Counted from the first letter of the stretch, positions 1 through 8,331 are shown. The stretch: 64,000 nucleotides of DNA from Rhodococcus sp. ARC_M5 (GCF_022810405.1 NZ_JALGQE010000003.1:124001-188000), one strand, 5' to 3'. The notes: generated from the letters alone by a model not told the origin. Numbers and translations are program-made.

Positions 1-1
1 A

Positions 2-925
2 TCGGACGCCGAAGTAGTGGCCTACATGGACGTCGATCTGTCCACCGACCTCAACGCTCTGATGCCGCTGATCGCGCCGCTGATGTCCGGTCACTCGGAC
101 GTCGCCATCGGATCGCGACTCGATCGATCGTCCCGGGTTGTCCGTGGCGCGAAGCGTGAATTCATCTCGCGCAGTTACAATCTCATTCTGCGTGCGTCTC
201 TGCGCGCACGTTTCTCGGATGCGCAGTGCGGCTTCAAGGCCATGCGAACCGATGTCGCTCGGCAACTGCTGCCGCTGGTCGAAGACAACGGATGGTTCTT
301 CGACACCGAATTGCTCGTCATCGCAGAGAGAGTTGGGCTGCGAATCCACGAGGTACCCGTCGACTGGGTCGACGACCCGAACAGCAGCGTCCATCTCGTC
401 GACACCGCCGTCAAGGACCTGCAGGGATGCTGGCGCGTCGGCCGCGCCCTGGCCACCGGAGTGCTTCCGGTCGCCGAACTGCGTCGAAGCCTGGGACGGG
501 AGCCGCTCGTGCCCGGAGTACCGCACGGAATGATCAGCCAGATGGTGCGATTCGGCATCATCGGCATCGCCAGCACCGTCGCGTATGCGTTGCTGTACCT
601 CGTACTGCATTCCTTGATCGGCGCGCAGGCCGCGAACTTCTTCGGACTGTTGATCACCGCGGTGCTCAACACGGCGGCCAACCGTGCCTTCACCTTCGGC
701 GTCCGTGGATCGGACGGCGTAGGCAAGCATCAACTGCAGGGGTTGGCGATCTTCGGCTTCGCCCTGCTCGTCACCAGTGGGTCGCTCGCTGTGCTGCACG
801 CGTGGGCACCCGAGGTGTCCCGGCACGTGGAACTCGCGGTCCTCATCGTCGCCAATCTCGTTGCCACCGTGTGCCGATTCGTCGCACTGCGGTGGGTCTT
901 CCGTGACTCGAAGAAGGCACTGTGA
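2..925 (+). CDS. Glycosyltransferase family 2 with C-terminal GtrA-like membrane domain (5' truncated)
   Basis: The reading frame is open from the window edge, so the N-terminus is missing. The visible start DAEVVAYMDVDLSTDL carries the DxD metal/nucleotide-sugar motif of dolichol-phosphate-mannose-synthase-like GT2 enzymes. The middle (FFDTELLVIAERVGLRIHEVPVDW) is the usual end of that catalytic domain. About 120 C-terminal residues hold four hydrophobic segments typical of a GtrA/DPMS domain. The family moves a sugar from a nucleotide to polyprenyl phosphate and may flip the product. The stop overlaps the next gene's start by 4 bases (GTGA), so this enzyme probably feeds lipid-linked sugar to the GT39 protein that follows. 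The substrate sugar cannot be read from sequence. Confidence 0.85.
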   Translation, partial: SDAEVVAYMDVDLSTDLNALMPLIAPLMSGHSDVAIGSRLDRSSRVVRGAKREFISRSYNLILRASLRARFSDAQCGFKAMRTDVARQLLPLVEDNGWFFDTELLVIAERVGLRIHEVPVDWVDDPNSSVHLVDTAVKDLQGCWRVGRALATGVLPVAELRRSLGREPLVPGVPHGMISQMVRFGIIGIASTVAYALLYLVLHSLIGAQAANFFGLLITAVLNTAANRAFTFGVRGSDGVGKHQLQGLAIFGFALLVTSGSLAVLHAWAPEVSRHVELAVLIVANLVATVCRFVALRWVFRDSKKAL

Positions 926-2928
926 CCACCGTGATCGAGCGTCCCGCCGAGGCCGCGCCGCCCACCCGCGAGAACTCCCCACGGTGGGAACGGATCGGGC
1001 TGATCGCGCTGTTGGTCGGCACCGGTGTCGCCTACATCTGGGGCCTCGGTGCATCGGGCTGGGCCAACTCCTTCTATTCCGCTGCGATACAGGCGGGCTC
1101 GGTGTCGTGGAAAGCCTTCTTCTTCGGATCCTCCGACGCCGCCAACTCGATCACCGTCGACAAGCCCCCGATGTCGCTGTGGTTGATGTCGTTGTCGGTG
1201 CGCATCTTCGGACTGAACACCTGGGCGATGCTCGTGCCTCAGGCTCTCCTCGGAGTCGCCTCCGTGGCACTGCTGCGAACCACCGTCAAGCGTCGCTTCG
1301 GTGGCGCGGCCGGTCTGCTCGCAGGCCTGGTACTGGCCGTGACTCCGGTTGCCGCATTGATGTTCCGGTTCAACAATCCCGACGCGTTGCTGGTGCTGCT
1401 GATGATCGCCTCGGTGTGGGCGCTGCTGCGAGGCGTCGAGACCGGAAAGACCAAGTGGCTGTTGATCACCGGCATGTTCGTCGGATTCGGCTTCCTCACC
1501 AAGCAACTCCAGGTGATGCTCGTCGTACCGCCACTGGCGCTGACCTATCTGATCGCCGGTCCGCCGAAGTTCCTCACTCGACTGTGGCAGCTCTTCGGAG
1601 CGCTGGGCGCGATGATCGTCGCGGCGGGATGGTGGATTCTGATCGTGGAATTCTGGCCGGCGTCCTCCCGCCCGTGGATCGGTGGCTCGCAGAACAATTC
1701 GATTCTGGAACTGACACTCGGCTACAACGGATTCGGCCGCCTCAGTGGTGACGAGACCGGAAGTGTCACCCCCGGCCGCGGCGGTACGGGAGCAGGTATG
1801 GGCGCTTCGATGTGGGGAGAGACCGGCATCTTCCGCATGTTCGACGCCTCCCAGGGCGGCCAGATCGCCTGGCTGATCCCGGCCGCGTCGATCCTGCTCG
1901 TGGTCGGACTCGTGCTGCGCGGCAGAGCCCCTCGGACAGATGTGCAACGAGCCTCGATGATCGTCTGGGGATCGTGCTTGCTCGTCACCGGTCTGACATT
2001 CAGCTTCATGGCCGGAATCTTTCACTCGTACTACACCGTTGCGCTCTCGCCCGCCGTCGCTGCTCTCGTCGGCATCGGCAGTGTCGTGCTGTGGCAGCGA
2101 CGCGAGAGGTACTGGGTGCGCATCGCGATGGTCGTCGCGTTGGCGTCGAGCGTCGTGATGGCGTGGGTGCTGCTCGGTCGTAGCGCGAGCTTTGTGCCGT
2201 GGCTGAAGTGGGCGATTCTCGTCGTCGGACTTCTGGCGGCCGTCGCGTTGCTGATCCCGGCGCTGACCCGCGGCAGGCTGGCCGCGGCGTCGATCCTGGC
2301 GGTGTTGTTCGCCGGGCTCGCCGGCCCGACGGCCTACGCCGTCGACACGATCGACACTCCGCACAACGGATCCATCGTCTCGGCCGGGCCCGACACCGGT
2401 ATGCGCGGATTCGGCGGCATGGGCGAGGGTCGACGTGGTCAGGGCGGGATGCCGGGTGGAATGCAGTTGCCGGCCGGGATGCAGCTGCCGGCCGGGATGC
2501 AGCTACCGGCGGGCGCTCCCGGCCAGATGCCGGGTGGTGACGGTGCGGCCGGTGCCGAGCTGGGTGGTGGAATGGGCGGTCTTCTCGAAGGTAGTGCGCC
2601 GACCGCCGCGATCACCGAGATGCTCGAGCAGGACGCAGACTCCTACACCTGGGTGGCAGCGGCCATCGGAGCCAACACGGCGGCCGGTTATCAATTGGCC
2701 ACCGAGGAGCCCGTGATGCCCGTCGGCGGGTTCAACGGCACCGACCCGTCGCCGACACTCGCCGAATTCCAGCAGTACGTCGCCGACGGAGAGATCCACT
2801 ACTTCATCGGAGGCGGCGGCATCCCGGGCATGGAGTCGGGAACCTCGGCCGCGATCTCGGCGTGGGTCGCCGAGAACTTCACCGCGACCACCGTCGACAA
2901 CGTGACGTTCTACGACCTCACGCGGTAG
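922..2928 (+). CDS. ArnT/PMT-type (GT39) membrane glycosyltransferase, YkcB-like
   Basis: The protein has 668 residues. It has an early hydrophobic segment (about 25-45), then a periplasmic loop rich in W and acidic residues before SITVDKPPMSLWLM, the acidic first-loop region of PMT/ArnT enzymes. About ten more membrane helices run to residue 470. A Gly/Met-rich linker (about 490-560) follows, then a soluble C-terminal domain (AAIGANTAAGYQLATEEPVM and onward) that resembles the YkcA/B C-terminal domain. The family transfers a sugar from a polyprenyl-phosphate donor to a cell-envelope acceptor on the outer face of the membrane. It is translationally coupled to the GT2-GtrA gene by the GTGA overlap. 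The start is GTG with no clear ribosome-binding site. The acceptor is unknown. Confidence 0.85.
   Translation: MTTVIERPAEAAPPTRENSPRWERIGLIALLVGTGVAYIWGLGASGWANSFYSAAIQAGSVSWKAFFFGSSDAANSITVDKPPMSLWLMSLSVRIFGLNTWAMLVPQALLGVASVALLRTTVKRRFGGAAGLLAGLVLAVTPVAALMFRFNNPDALLVLLMIASVWALLRGVETGKTKWLLITGMFVGFGFLTKQLQVMLVVPPLALTYLIAGPPKFLTRLWQLFGALGAMIVAAGWWILIVEFWPASSRPWIGGSQNNSILELTLGYNGFGRLSGDETGSVTPGRGGTGAGMGASMWGETGIFRMFDASQGGQIAWLIPAASILLVVGLVLRGRAPRTDVQRASMIVWGSCLLVTGLTFSFMAGIFHSYYTVALSPAVAALVGIGSVVLWQRRERYWVRIAMVVALASSVVMAWVLLGRSASFVPWLKWAILVVGLLAAVALLIPALTRGRLAAASILAVLFAGLAGPTAYAVDTIDTPHNGSIVSAGPDTGMRGFGGMGEGRRGQGGMPGGMQLPAGMQLPAGMQLPAGAPGQMPGGDGAAGAELGGGMGGLLEGSAPTAAITEMLEQDADSYTWVAAAIGANTAAGYQLATEEPVMPVGGFNGTDPSPTLAEFQQYVADGEIHYFIGGGGIPGMESGTSAAISAWVAENFTATTVDNVTFYDLTR
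2461..2514 (+). repeat. Three in-frame 18-base tandem repeats in the GT39 gene
   Basis: Three consecutive 18-base units (consensus ATGCAGCTGCCGGCCGGG) encode a repeated MQLPAG peptide in the Gly/Met/Pro-rich linker, at about residues 514-531. The third unit has diverged. Such units can gain or lose copies by slippage without a frameshift. Confidence 0.85.
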
Positions 2929-2949
2929 CACCGATACCACCACGAGAAA

Positions 2950-2975
2950 GCCCCGCACCGTGACAGGTGCGGGGC
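2950..2975 (+). terminator. Hairpin terminator after the glycosyltransferase pair
   Basis: A perfect 10-bp GC-rich stem (GCCCCGCACC pairing with GGTGCGGGGC) with a 6-base loop lies 21 bases after the GT39 stop. No T-run follows, as is common for actinobacterial terminators. It separates the glycosyltransferase unit from the purD promoter. Confidence 0.75.
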
Positions 2976-2993
2976 GCTGTCGCGTCGAGCAGA

Positions 2994-2999
2994 TAGTCT
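2994..2999 (+). promoter_or_regulatory. Putative -10 box of purD (leaderless)
   Basis: TAGTCT ends 8 bases before the GTG start of purD, so transcription would begin at or next to the start codon. No ribosome-binding site lies upstream of the GTG, which fits a leaderless mRNA. Confidence 0.5.
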
Positions 3000-3007
3000 G
3001 ATGCACT

Positions 3008-4258
3008 GTGCGCGTACTTGTCATAGGTTCCGGTGCTCGTGAGCACGCCCTTCTACTTGCGTTGAAGGCCGATCCGTCGGTCGAGAAGCTCTTCGTGTCT
3101 CCCGGCAACGCAGGCACCGCGAAGCTTGCCGAGCAGCACGCGGTCGACGTGGCCTCCGGCGAGGCGGTGACCGAGCTGGCGAAGAAGCTCGAAGCCGATC
3201 TTGTGGTCATCGGACCGGAGGTGCCCCTCGTTCTCGGTGTGGCCGACGCGCTGCGGGAAGCCGGCATCGCCGCGTTCGGCCCGTCCGCCGACGCCGCCCG
3301 CATCGAAGGGTCCAAGGCATTCGCCAAGGACGTGATGGCAGCGGCCGGAGTGCGAACCGCGCACAGTGAAATCGTCGACTCGCCCGCCCTGCTCGACGCA
3401 GCACTGGACCGTTTCGGTCCCCATTGGGTGGTCAAGGACGACGGATTGGCGGCGGGCAAAGGCGTCGTCGTCACCACCGATCGTCTCGTCGCCCGTGATC
3501 ACGCTGCCGAACTCCTCGAGAACGGCCACCCGGTTCTGCTCGAATCGTTCCTCGACGGCCCCGAGGTGTCTCTGTTCTGCCTCGTCGACGGCGAGACAGT
3601 GGTGCCGCTGCTGCCCGCGCAGGACCACAAACGCGTCGGCGATGGAGATACCGGACCCAACACCGGCGGCATGGGCGCGTACACCCCGCTGCCGTGGTTG
3701 CCCGAGGGTGCGGTCGAGGAGATCGTCCGCGACGTGGTGAAGCCTGTTGCCGCCGAGATGGTGCAGCGCGGCGTGCCGTTCTCCGGTCTGCTGTACGCCG
3801 GTCTGGCAATGGGTGCCGACGGCCCGGCTGTGGTCGAATTCAACTGTCGCTTCGGCGATCCCGAGACCCAGGCGGTGCTGGCGCTGCTCGACTCGCCCCT
3901 CGGCGAGGTGCTGAACGCGACTGCAACCGGCACACTTGCATCGCTTGCGCCGTTACGCTGGAAGGACGGCGCGGCCGTCACCGTTGTCATCGCCGCCGAG
4001 AACTACCCCGGTCGACCGCGTACCGGTGACGAGATTCTCGGCTCGGATGGCGAAGGCGTCCTGCATGCGGGCACCGCGGTGAAGGATGGTGCGGTCGTCT
4101 CCGCGGGTGGACGCGTGCTCAGCGTGGTCGGCACGGGATTCGACCTCACCGCCGCCCGAGACGACGCCTACTCGCGTATCGCGGGAATCCGTTTGCCGGG
4201 CAGCCACTTCCGCACCGACATCGGCCTGGCTGCGGTGGAGGGTCGTATCTCGCTGTAG
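3008..4258 (+). CDS. purD: Phosphoribosylamine-glycine ligase (GAR synthetase)
   Basis: The protein has 416 residues, normal for monofunctional PurD. It begins [16 protein letters not shown], the N-terminal nucleotide-fold motif of GAR synthetases. It contains the ATP-grasp region ([16 protein letters not shown], about 138-153) and the PurD signature with GDPETQ near residue 287. It makes GAR from phosphoribosylamine, glycine and ATP, the second step of purine synthesis in the cytoplasm. The GTG start is fixed by the family's N-terminus and by the -10 box just ahead. It appears to be its own transcription unit, with a terminator upstream and a convergent gene downstream. Confidence 0.96.
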   Translation: MRVLVIGSGAREHALLLALKADPSVEKLFVSPGNAGTAKLAEQHAVDVASGEAVTELAKKLEADLVVIGPEVPLVLGVADALREAGIAAFGPSADAARIEGSKAFAKDVMAAAGVRTAHSEIVDSPALLDAALDRFGPHWVVKDDGLAAGKGVVVTTDRLVARDHAAELLENGHPVLLESFLDGPEVSLFCLVDGETVVPLLPAQDHKRVGDGDTGPNTGGMGAYTPLPWLPEGAVEEIVRDVVKPVAAEMVQRGVPFSGLLYAGLAMGADGPAVVEFNCRFGDPETQAVLALLDSPLGEVLNATATGTLASLAPLRWKDGAAVTVVIAAENYPGRPRTGDEILGSDGEGVLHAGTAVKDGAVVSAGGRVLSVVGTGFDLTAARDDAYSRIAGIRLPGSHFRTDIGLAAVEGRISL

Positions 4259-4260
4259 AT

Positions 4261-4332
4261 GACCTCAGCGCCCACTATTCGTGCTGAAACACCTTTTCCC
4301 GATTGTGGGAGCGAATTGTGGGCGCTCAGGTC
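4261..4332. repeat. Inverted repeat with 21-base arms at a convergent gene junction
   Basis: Arms at 4261-4281 and 4312-4332 are inverted copies of each other with two mismatches (core GCGCCCAC / GTGGGCGC), separated by 30 bases. The left arm starts two bases after the purD stop. The right arm contains the stop codon of the minus-strand gene. It could terminate both transcripts. A third copy of the arm lies at 5294-5314, at the other end of the same minus-strand gene. Confidence 0.8.
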
Positions 4333-5162
4333 AGTGCCTTCCGGCGTCGACGCACCGTATCGATGATCTGGTCCACCACGTACGCGAGGTTGCTCATCAC
4401 CATCGCTGCCGAATAACGCAGAACCAACCAACCGTCGAGTTGCAAAGCGTTCTGCCGAACTCGATCGCTGGTGAACACGGTGGACTCTATGTGGAACTCA
4501 CGGCCGTCGATCTCCACGATCACCCGTGACCTCCGGTCCATCAGGTCCGCAAAGTACCGGCCCACCTCGGCGTTGATTTCCAAGTGGTAGCCCCGCGCCG
4601 TGAGTGCGCGCGCCACTATCCGCTCCGGCTCGGACAAGGTGCGTGGACAACACACGCGTAGTTGTTTTCTCACCGCTGCAATCCCGGCCATACCTGCAGA
4701 CTTCTCACACTGCAGCGCAACCGCCCGCCAGCTGACCTTGTGCGTGAGAGCGGCGTCGAAGAATCGCTCCAGTGCAGTATTGGGCAACATGGCTGCAGCG
4801 TCGATGATGCACTGTTCGATCGTGACAACGGGAAGGAGATCGACGTAGCTGGACTCGATCAGGGTTCGGCGGTATTGGCGAACCCACGGCGGGCCTGCCC
4901 GTTTCGTCGAGCGAGCGATCGTGAGGTGAACCTGCTCCGGTTCGTGGTCGAGCAGGGTCCACCACCACGCAGCCGTCAGGTGACTGAGCACGGCTTTCGG
5001 TTGCCACAACGTGACCGCGGCGCACCGGTCGCGGAAATCGGGCTCGCCGGTGCAGTAGATGGCAGGCAGTATCCGCGTCAACTTTCCGGTCTTGGTGCGG
5101 TAGGTGATAGCTCCTCTGGTCAGTCCCGAATCGAGTAGTTGTTGTTGCGTGTATACCGTCAT
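4326..5162 (-). CDS. AbiEi/DUF559-type protein (winged-helix plus endonuclease-like domain)
   Basis: The protein has 278 residues from the ATG at 5162; an upstream extension is possible but lacks family-like sequence. The N-terminus (MTVYTQQQLLDSGLTRGAIT) resembles the winged-helix AbiEi antitoxin domain. The C-terminus (about 190-270, with YFADLMDRRSRVIVEIDGRE and HIESTVF) resembles DUF559/Vsr-like PD-(D/E)xK folds with a D...ExD pattern. Such proteins are common singletons in actinobacteria and their role is not established. No AbiEii-type toxin gene is adjacent. The gene looks less GC-rich than its neighbours and is bracketed by short repeats, which suggests it was acquired. It is divergent from the aminotransferase gene. 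Confidence 0.7.
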   Translation of the reverse strand: MTVYTQQQLLDSGLTRGAITYRTKTGKLTRILPAIYCTGEPDFRDRCAAVTLWQPKAVLSHLTAAWWWTLLDHEPEQVHLTIARSTKRAGPPWVRQYRRTLIESSYVDLLPVVTIEQCIIDAAAMLPNTALERFFDAALTHKVSWRAVALQCEKSAGMAGIAAVRKQLRVCCPRTLSEPERIVARALTARGYHLEINAEVGRYFADLMDRRSRVIVEIDGREFHIESTVFTSDRVRQNALQLDGWLVLRYSAAMVMSNLAYVVDQIIDTVRRRRKALT

Positions 5163-5293
5163 TCGCACAGCCTTGCGTCGAAACAGTCGTCGCGGGAGAG
5201 AGATTCGTGAATTGTGGATAGCCTTGATTCCTGTGGATAACTGACCCCAGGTCACACTGTGCGAAGGCTCCGACGGCATGCCGTGTAGTAGTG

Positions 5294-5314
5294 CGAATTG
5301 TGGGCGGTGAGGTC
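5294..5314 (+). repeat. Third copy of the 21-base repeat, upstream of the AbiEi/DUF559 gene
   Basis: This is a direct copy of the 4312-4332 arm (CGAATTGTGGGCG core) with two mismatches, placed in the divergent intergenic region 131 bases upstream of the AbiEi-like start. It lies just before the aminotransferase -10 hexamer (TAGGGT, 5317-5322), so it could also be an operator. Confidence 0.6.
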
Positions 5315-5329
5315 GGTAGGGTCGGTCGA

Positions 5330-6490
5330 ATGCACAGTGAATCGCAGCGGTCGAAGGTCGAGCCGTTCCACGTGATGGATGTGTTCGCCGCGGCGGCCGA
5401 GCGGGCGCGCACTCACGGCGACGTGCTGTCTCTTGCTGCAGGTCAGCCCTCCACCCGAGCGCCCGAGCCGGTGTTGCGCGCCACTCGCGAGGCTCTGGAT
5501 GCGCATCTGCTCGGGTACACCGAGACGCTCGGGATTCTGCCGCTGCGTCGCGCGATCGCCGAGTATCACAGTGCGCGGTACGGCATCACCGTCGGCGCTG
5601 ACGACGTGGTGATCACGACCGGCTCGTCGGGCGCGTTCACGCTGCTGTTCCTCGCTGCGTTCGACGCGGGTGACACCGTCGTCATGGCCAGGCCGGGCTA
5701 TCCGGCGTATCGAAACACGTTGGCGGCGTTGGGCTGCCGCGTCGTCGAACTCGACTGCCTGGAGAGTGCGCGGTTCCAGCCGACCGTCGCCATGCTCGAG
5801 GAACTGCCCGAGCCGCCCGCGGGGCTGATAATCGCGAGCCCGGCCAACCCCACTGGCACGATCATCGACCCCGACGAGTTGGCCGCCATCGCGCGGTGGT
5901 GCGACGAGCACGGAACTCTGCTGATCTCGGACGAGATCTACCACGGCATCTCGTACGGCGATGCGCAGACGGCGAGCGCCTGGGAGACGTCGAAGGAATC
6001 CGTCGCCATCGGATCGGTGTCGAAGTACTTCTCGATGACCGGCTGGCGGTTGGGTTGGATGCTGCTGCCGGCCCGATTGCGCAGAGCCGTCGAACGATTG
6101 GCGTCGAACATGACGGTGTGCCCGCCGGCGATCTCGCAGGTTGCCGCCATCGCCGCGTTCACCGAGGAGTCCCGCATCGAGTTGGATTCTCATGTCGAGC
6201 GCTACGCCGTCAACCGCAGAATTCTGCTCGACGGTCTGCCGGCCATGGGCATCACCGACCTCGCACCGGCCGACGGTGCCTTCTACGTGTACGCCGACAT
6301 TGCGCACCTCACGGACGATTCGCGAAGTTGGTGTGCCCGAGTGCTGTCCGAGACCGGTGTCGCACTGGCACCGGGCGTCGATTTCGATACGTTACGCGGG
6401 AACCACACCGTGCGATTCTCGTTCGCCGGCACCACGGCTGACGTCCAGGAGGCGTTGGCACGACTTCGGGTCGTGAGCGGTAATTCGTAG
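5330..6490 (+). CDS. Class I/II PLP-dependent aminotransferase
   Basis: The protein has 386 residues with the fold-type I aminotransferase pattern: GLPT-like LSLAAGQPSTRAPEPVL at the N-terminus, SPANPTGT near residue 178, DEIYHGISY near 206, SVSKYFSMTGWRLGW with the Schiff-base Lys at about 232, and a C-terminal Arg (NHTVRFSF). The family moves amino groups between an amino acid and a 2-oxo acid, and the sequence does not tell which pair. The ATG start at 5330 follows TAGGGT by 7 bases, so the mRNA may be leaderless; an in-frame start 39 bases earlier is less likely. It converges on the threonine aldolase gene through a palindrome that contains both stop codons. Confidence 0.9.
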   Translation: MHSESQRSKVEPFHVMDVFAAAAERARTHGDVLSLAAGQPSTRAPEPVLRATREALDAHLLGYTETLGILPLRRAIAEYHSARYGITVGADDVVITTGSSGAFTLLFLAAFDAGDTVVMARPGYPAYRNTLAALGCRVVELDCLESARFQPTVAMLEELPEPPAGLIIASPANPTGTIIDPDELAAIARWCDEHGTLLISDEIYHGISYGDAQTASAWETSKESVAIGSVSKYFSMTGWRLGWMLLPARLRRAVERLASNMTVCPPAISQVAAIAAFTEESRIELDSHVERYAVNRRILLDGLPAMGITDLAPADGAFYVYADIAHLTDDSRSWCARVLSETGVALAPGVDFDTLRGNHTVRFSFAGTTADVQEALARLRVVSGNS

Positions 6491-6527
6491 CAGGCTACGA
6501 AGTGCCGCTCACATGCGGCGCAGCCGC
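6473..6527. repeat. Composite palindromic element, copy A (bidirectional terminator-like)
   Basis: Arms GTGAGCGG...TTCGTAGC and GCTACGAA...CCGCTCAC form a hairpin (6473-6512) around a 2-base centre. A second small palindrome, GCGGCGCAGCCGC, follows at once. The stop codons of the two convergent genes (6488-6490 plus strand, 6509-6511 minus strand) lie inside it. A near copy occurs at 27899-27946 at another convergent junction. Confidence 0.8.
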
Positions 6528-7540
6528 TCCAACACCTCGGAAATATCTGCGGCATCGACGTCGCGGTGGGTCACGAAGCGCACCTTGCCCGCAACGGTGA
6601 CCGCGGCGATGCCCAACTCGGCCAGCTCGCTCACCGTCTGCGCTGGGTCTTCGACAGTGGCCAGCACGATGTTGGTTTCGGGGGTCGGCACGTCCCAGCC
6701 CCGCTCGCGCAGCCCGGAAGCAAGGGTGGACGCGTTGGCATGATCCTCGGCCAGATCACCGATTCGGTCCAATGCGACGAGCCCTGCGGCAGCAAGAACA
6801 CCACCCTGACGAACGCCGCCGCCCAACATCTTTCGCACGCGGCGAGCCTCGTGGATACGTGCGGAATCCGAGACCAACATCGAGCCGACGGGTGCGCCGA
6901 GACCCTTGCTCAGGCACACCTGCACGGTGTCGGCGCCTGCAGTGAGTGACGCGATCGGAACATCGAGGGCGACAGCGGCATTCCACAGTCGCGCGCCGTC
7001 CAGGTGGACTTTCAACCCGCAATCACGCCCGGCCGCAACGAGTCCCGCCCACTCGTCCGGCCCGAACACGGCACCGCCGGCGAAGTTGTGCGTGTTCTCG
7101 AGCGAGAGCAGCGTCGTCCGCAACGCGAAGTACGGCCCGGCACCACCGGCTTTCGCGCGGACCGTCGACGCGAGGGGACGGCCGGGCCCGGCGTCGTGGG
7201 GGAGGGCGTCGGGCATACCGCCTGCGAGCCATGCTGCGGTACCGAGCTCGGACCCCAGCACGTGCGCGTGCTCGGGTGCCAGGAAGCGATCGCCGCGCTG
7301 CAGATGCAGCATCAGCGCGATGATGTTGCCCATCGACCCCGACGGCACCCACAGGGCCGACTCGAATCCGAGCAGACCTGCCACGGCTTCTTCCAGCGCC
7401 GCCATCGTCGGATCGTGATCGAGGACGTCGTCGCCCACTTCGGCGTCGGCCATGGCTTTTCGCATGACCGAATCGGGTCGGGTGATGGTGTCGGAGCGAA
7501 GGTCGATCGTTCGATGTGCCACAAGTGTCGACAATTCCAT
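6509..7540 (-). CDS. Low-specificity L-threonine aldolase
   Basis: The protein has 343 residues and matches the GLY1/LtaE family: IDLRSDTITRP at the N-terminus, GDDVLDHDPT, VPSGSMGN, the LDGARLWNAAVAL block and VCLSKGLGAPVGS with the PLP lysine near residue 212. It splits L-threonine or L-allo-threonine into glycine and acetaldehyde in the cytoplasm. The ATG at 7540 is chosen because the family N-terminus begins there; sequence upstream is not family-like. It is divergent from the TetR gene 49 bases away, so that regulator may act on it. Its last residues and stop lie within the composite palindrome. Confidence 0.93.
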   Translation of the reverse strand: MELSTLVAHRTIDLRSDTITRPDSVMRKAMADAEVGDDVLDHDPTMAALEEAVAGLLGFESALWVPSGSMGNIIALMLHLQRGDRFLAPEHAHVLGSELGTAAWLAGGMPDALPHDAGPGRPLASTVRAKAGGAGPYFALRTTLLSLENTHNFAGGAVFGPDEWAGLVAAGRDCGLKVHLDGARLWNAAVALDVPIASLTAGADTVQVCLSKGLGAPVGSMLVSDSARIHEARRVRKMLGGGVRQGGVLAAAGLVALDRIGDLAEDHANASTLASGLRERGWDVPTPETNIVLATVEDPAQTVSELAELGIAAVTVAGKVRFVTHRDVDAADISEVLERLRRM

Positions 7541-7589
7541 AGCGCGAAAGCAGTCCGACGAACGGCCTCGAGCTGGCACGATGACTTGA

Positions 7590-8228
7590 ATGTCCGCAGG
7601 TCCGACCGAGTCGCAACACAAGGTGTCGGGTGCGACTCCGAAGGGGGTGCGCCGCCGCCAGGCATTGGCGTCGGCCGCTGCGGACCTCCTCGTCGAGGGC
7701 GGATTCGACGCGGTGCGGCACCGATCGGTGGCCGCACGAGCCGGATTGCCGCTGGCGTCGACCACCTACTATTTCGAGTCCCTCGGAGACCTGGTAGCCG
7801 CGGCGGTCGACGTCGTCGGGACGCGCGAGATCGACGTCATGCGCGGTCGTATCGACGACGAGGGCAAGTGCTCGAACGAGATGGAGTCGACGGTCGATCT
7901 CATCGTCGACCTTCTCATCGGGCCCCTGGACGGCCACGAGCAGCTGATCGCGCGCTACGAACGCTTCATCGCCTCGGCACGGCATCCCGAACTGCGAGAG
8001 GTGCAACTACGGCTGCGCGCCCAGATCGACGACCTGCTCACCGACGTGCTGCGCAGATCGGGCCGAACCGTGCAGGAAGAGCAGCTACGACGACTCGTGG
8101 CAGTGGTCGACGGAGCCGTCGTCGGAGCGCTCAGCGAAGTGGATCCCGACCCCCGTCACATGGCCCGAAGCATGCTGCTCGCGGTCATCGACGTCGTGGC
8201 ACCGGCGGAACAGGTGCCGGCCGATTGA
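7590..8228 (+). CDS. TetR-family transcriptional regulator
   Basis: The protein has 212 residues. The N-terminal DNA-binding domain (about 18-65) shows the TetR pattern RRRQALASAAADLLVEGGFDAV, then AARAGLPLASTTYYFESLGDLV. The C-terminal two thirds is a helical ligand and dimer domain with no recognisable specificity (TetR_C_6-like at best). TetR proteins normally repress a neighbouring or divergent promoter until a small ligand binds. The closest target is the threonine aldolase promoter, 49 bases away. Its 3' end overlaps, on the opposite strand, the small gene that follows the FrnE-like oxidoreductase. Confidence 0.9.
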   Translation: MSAGPTESQHKVSGATPKGVRRRQALASAAADLLVEGGFDAVRHRSVAARAGLPLASTTYYFESLGDLVAAAVDVVGTREIDVMRGRIDDEGKCSNEMESTVDLIVDLLIGPLDGHEQLIARYERFIASARHPELREVQLRLRAQIDDLLTDVLRRSGRTVQEEQLRRLVAVVDGAVVGALSEVDPDPRHMARSMLLAVIDVVAPAEQVPAD

Positions 8229-8331
8229 CTGCTCTCGAGCCGGAGTCTGCGTCGTGGATCGGTGGCACCTCGCACACGCCGTTCTCGCAGACGGGGCCGT
8301 CGTCGCCGACGATCTCCAAAGGACCGCTCAT
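8185..8331 (-). CDS. Small 48-residue protein with paired cysteines, coupled to the FrnE-like gene
   Basis: An ATG overlaps the stop of the FrnE-like gene (ATGA, 8328-8331) and opens a 48-codon frame. It begins MSGPLEIVGDDGPVCENGVC and ends in a Pro/Arg-rich tail. The two cysteines are in a C-x4-C arrangement (VCENGVCEVP). The first 25 codons have strong G/C bias at the third position, as in the neighbouring real genes. The last 44 bases overlap the TetR gene antisense. The coupling suggests a function with the thiol oxidoreductase, for example as a redox partner or metal-binding peptide; that is inference. I do not recognise a named family. Confidence 0.6.
   Translation of the reverse strand: MSGPLEIVGDDGPVCENGVCEVPPIHDADSGSRAVNRPAPVPPVPRRR

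Noticed and set aside
730..2364. 544-codon minus-strand frame under the GT39 gene
   Set aside because: Its composition (Arg/Gly/His/Gln-rich) is the usual antisense shadow of a high-GC gene, and the plus-strand frame encodes a clear membrane enzyme.
4326..5162. Complete AbiE toxin-antitoxin system
   Set aside because: Only the AbiEi-like partner is present. Neighbouring genes (purD and an aminotransferase) do not encode an AbiEii nucleotidyltransferase.
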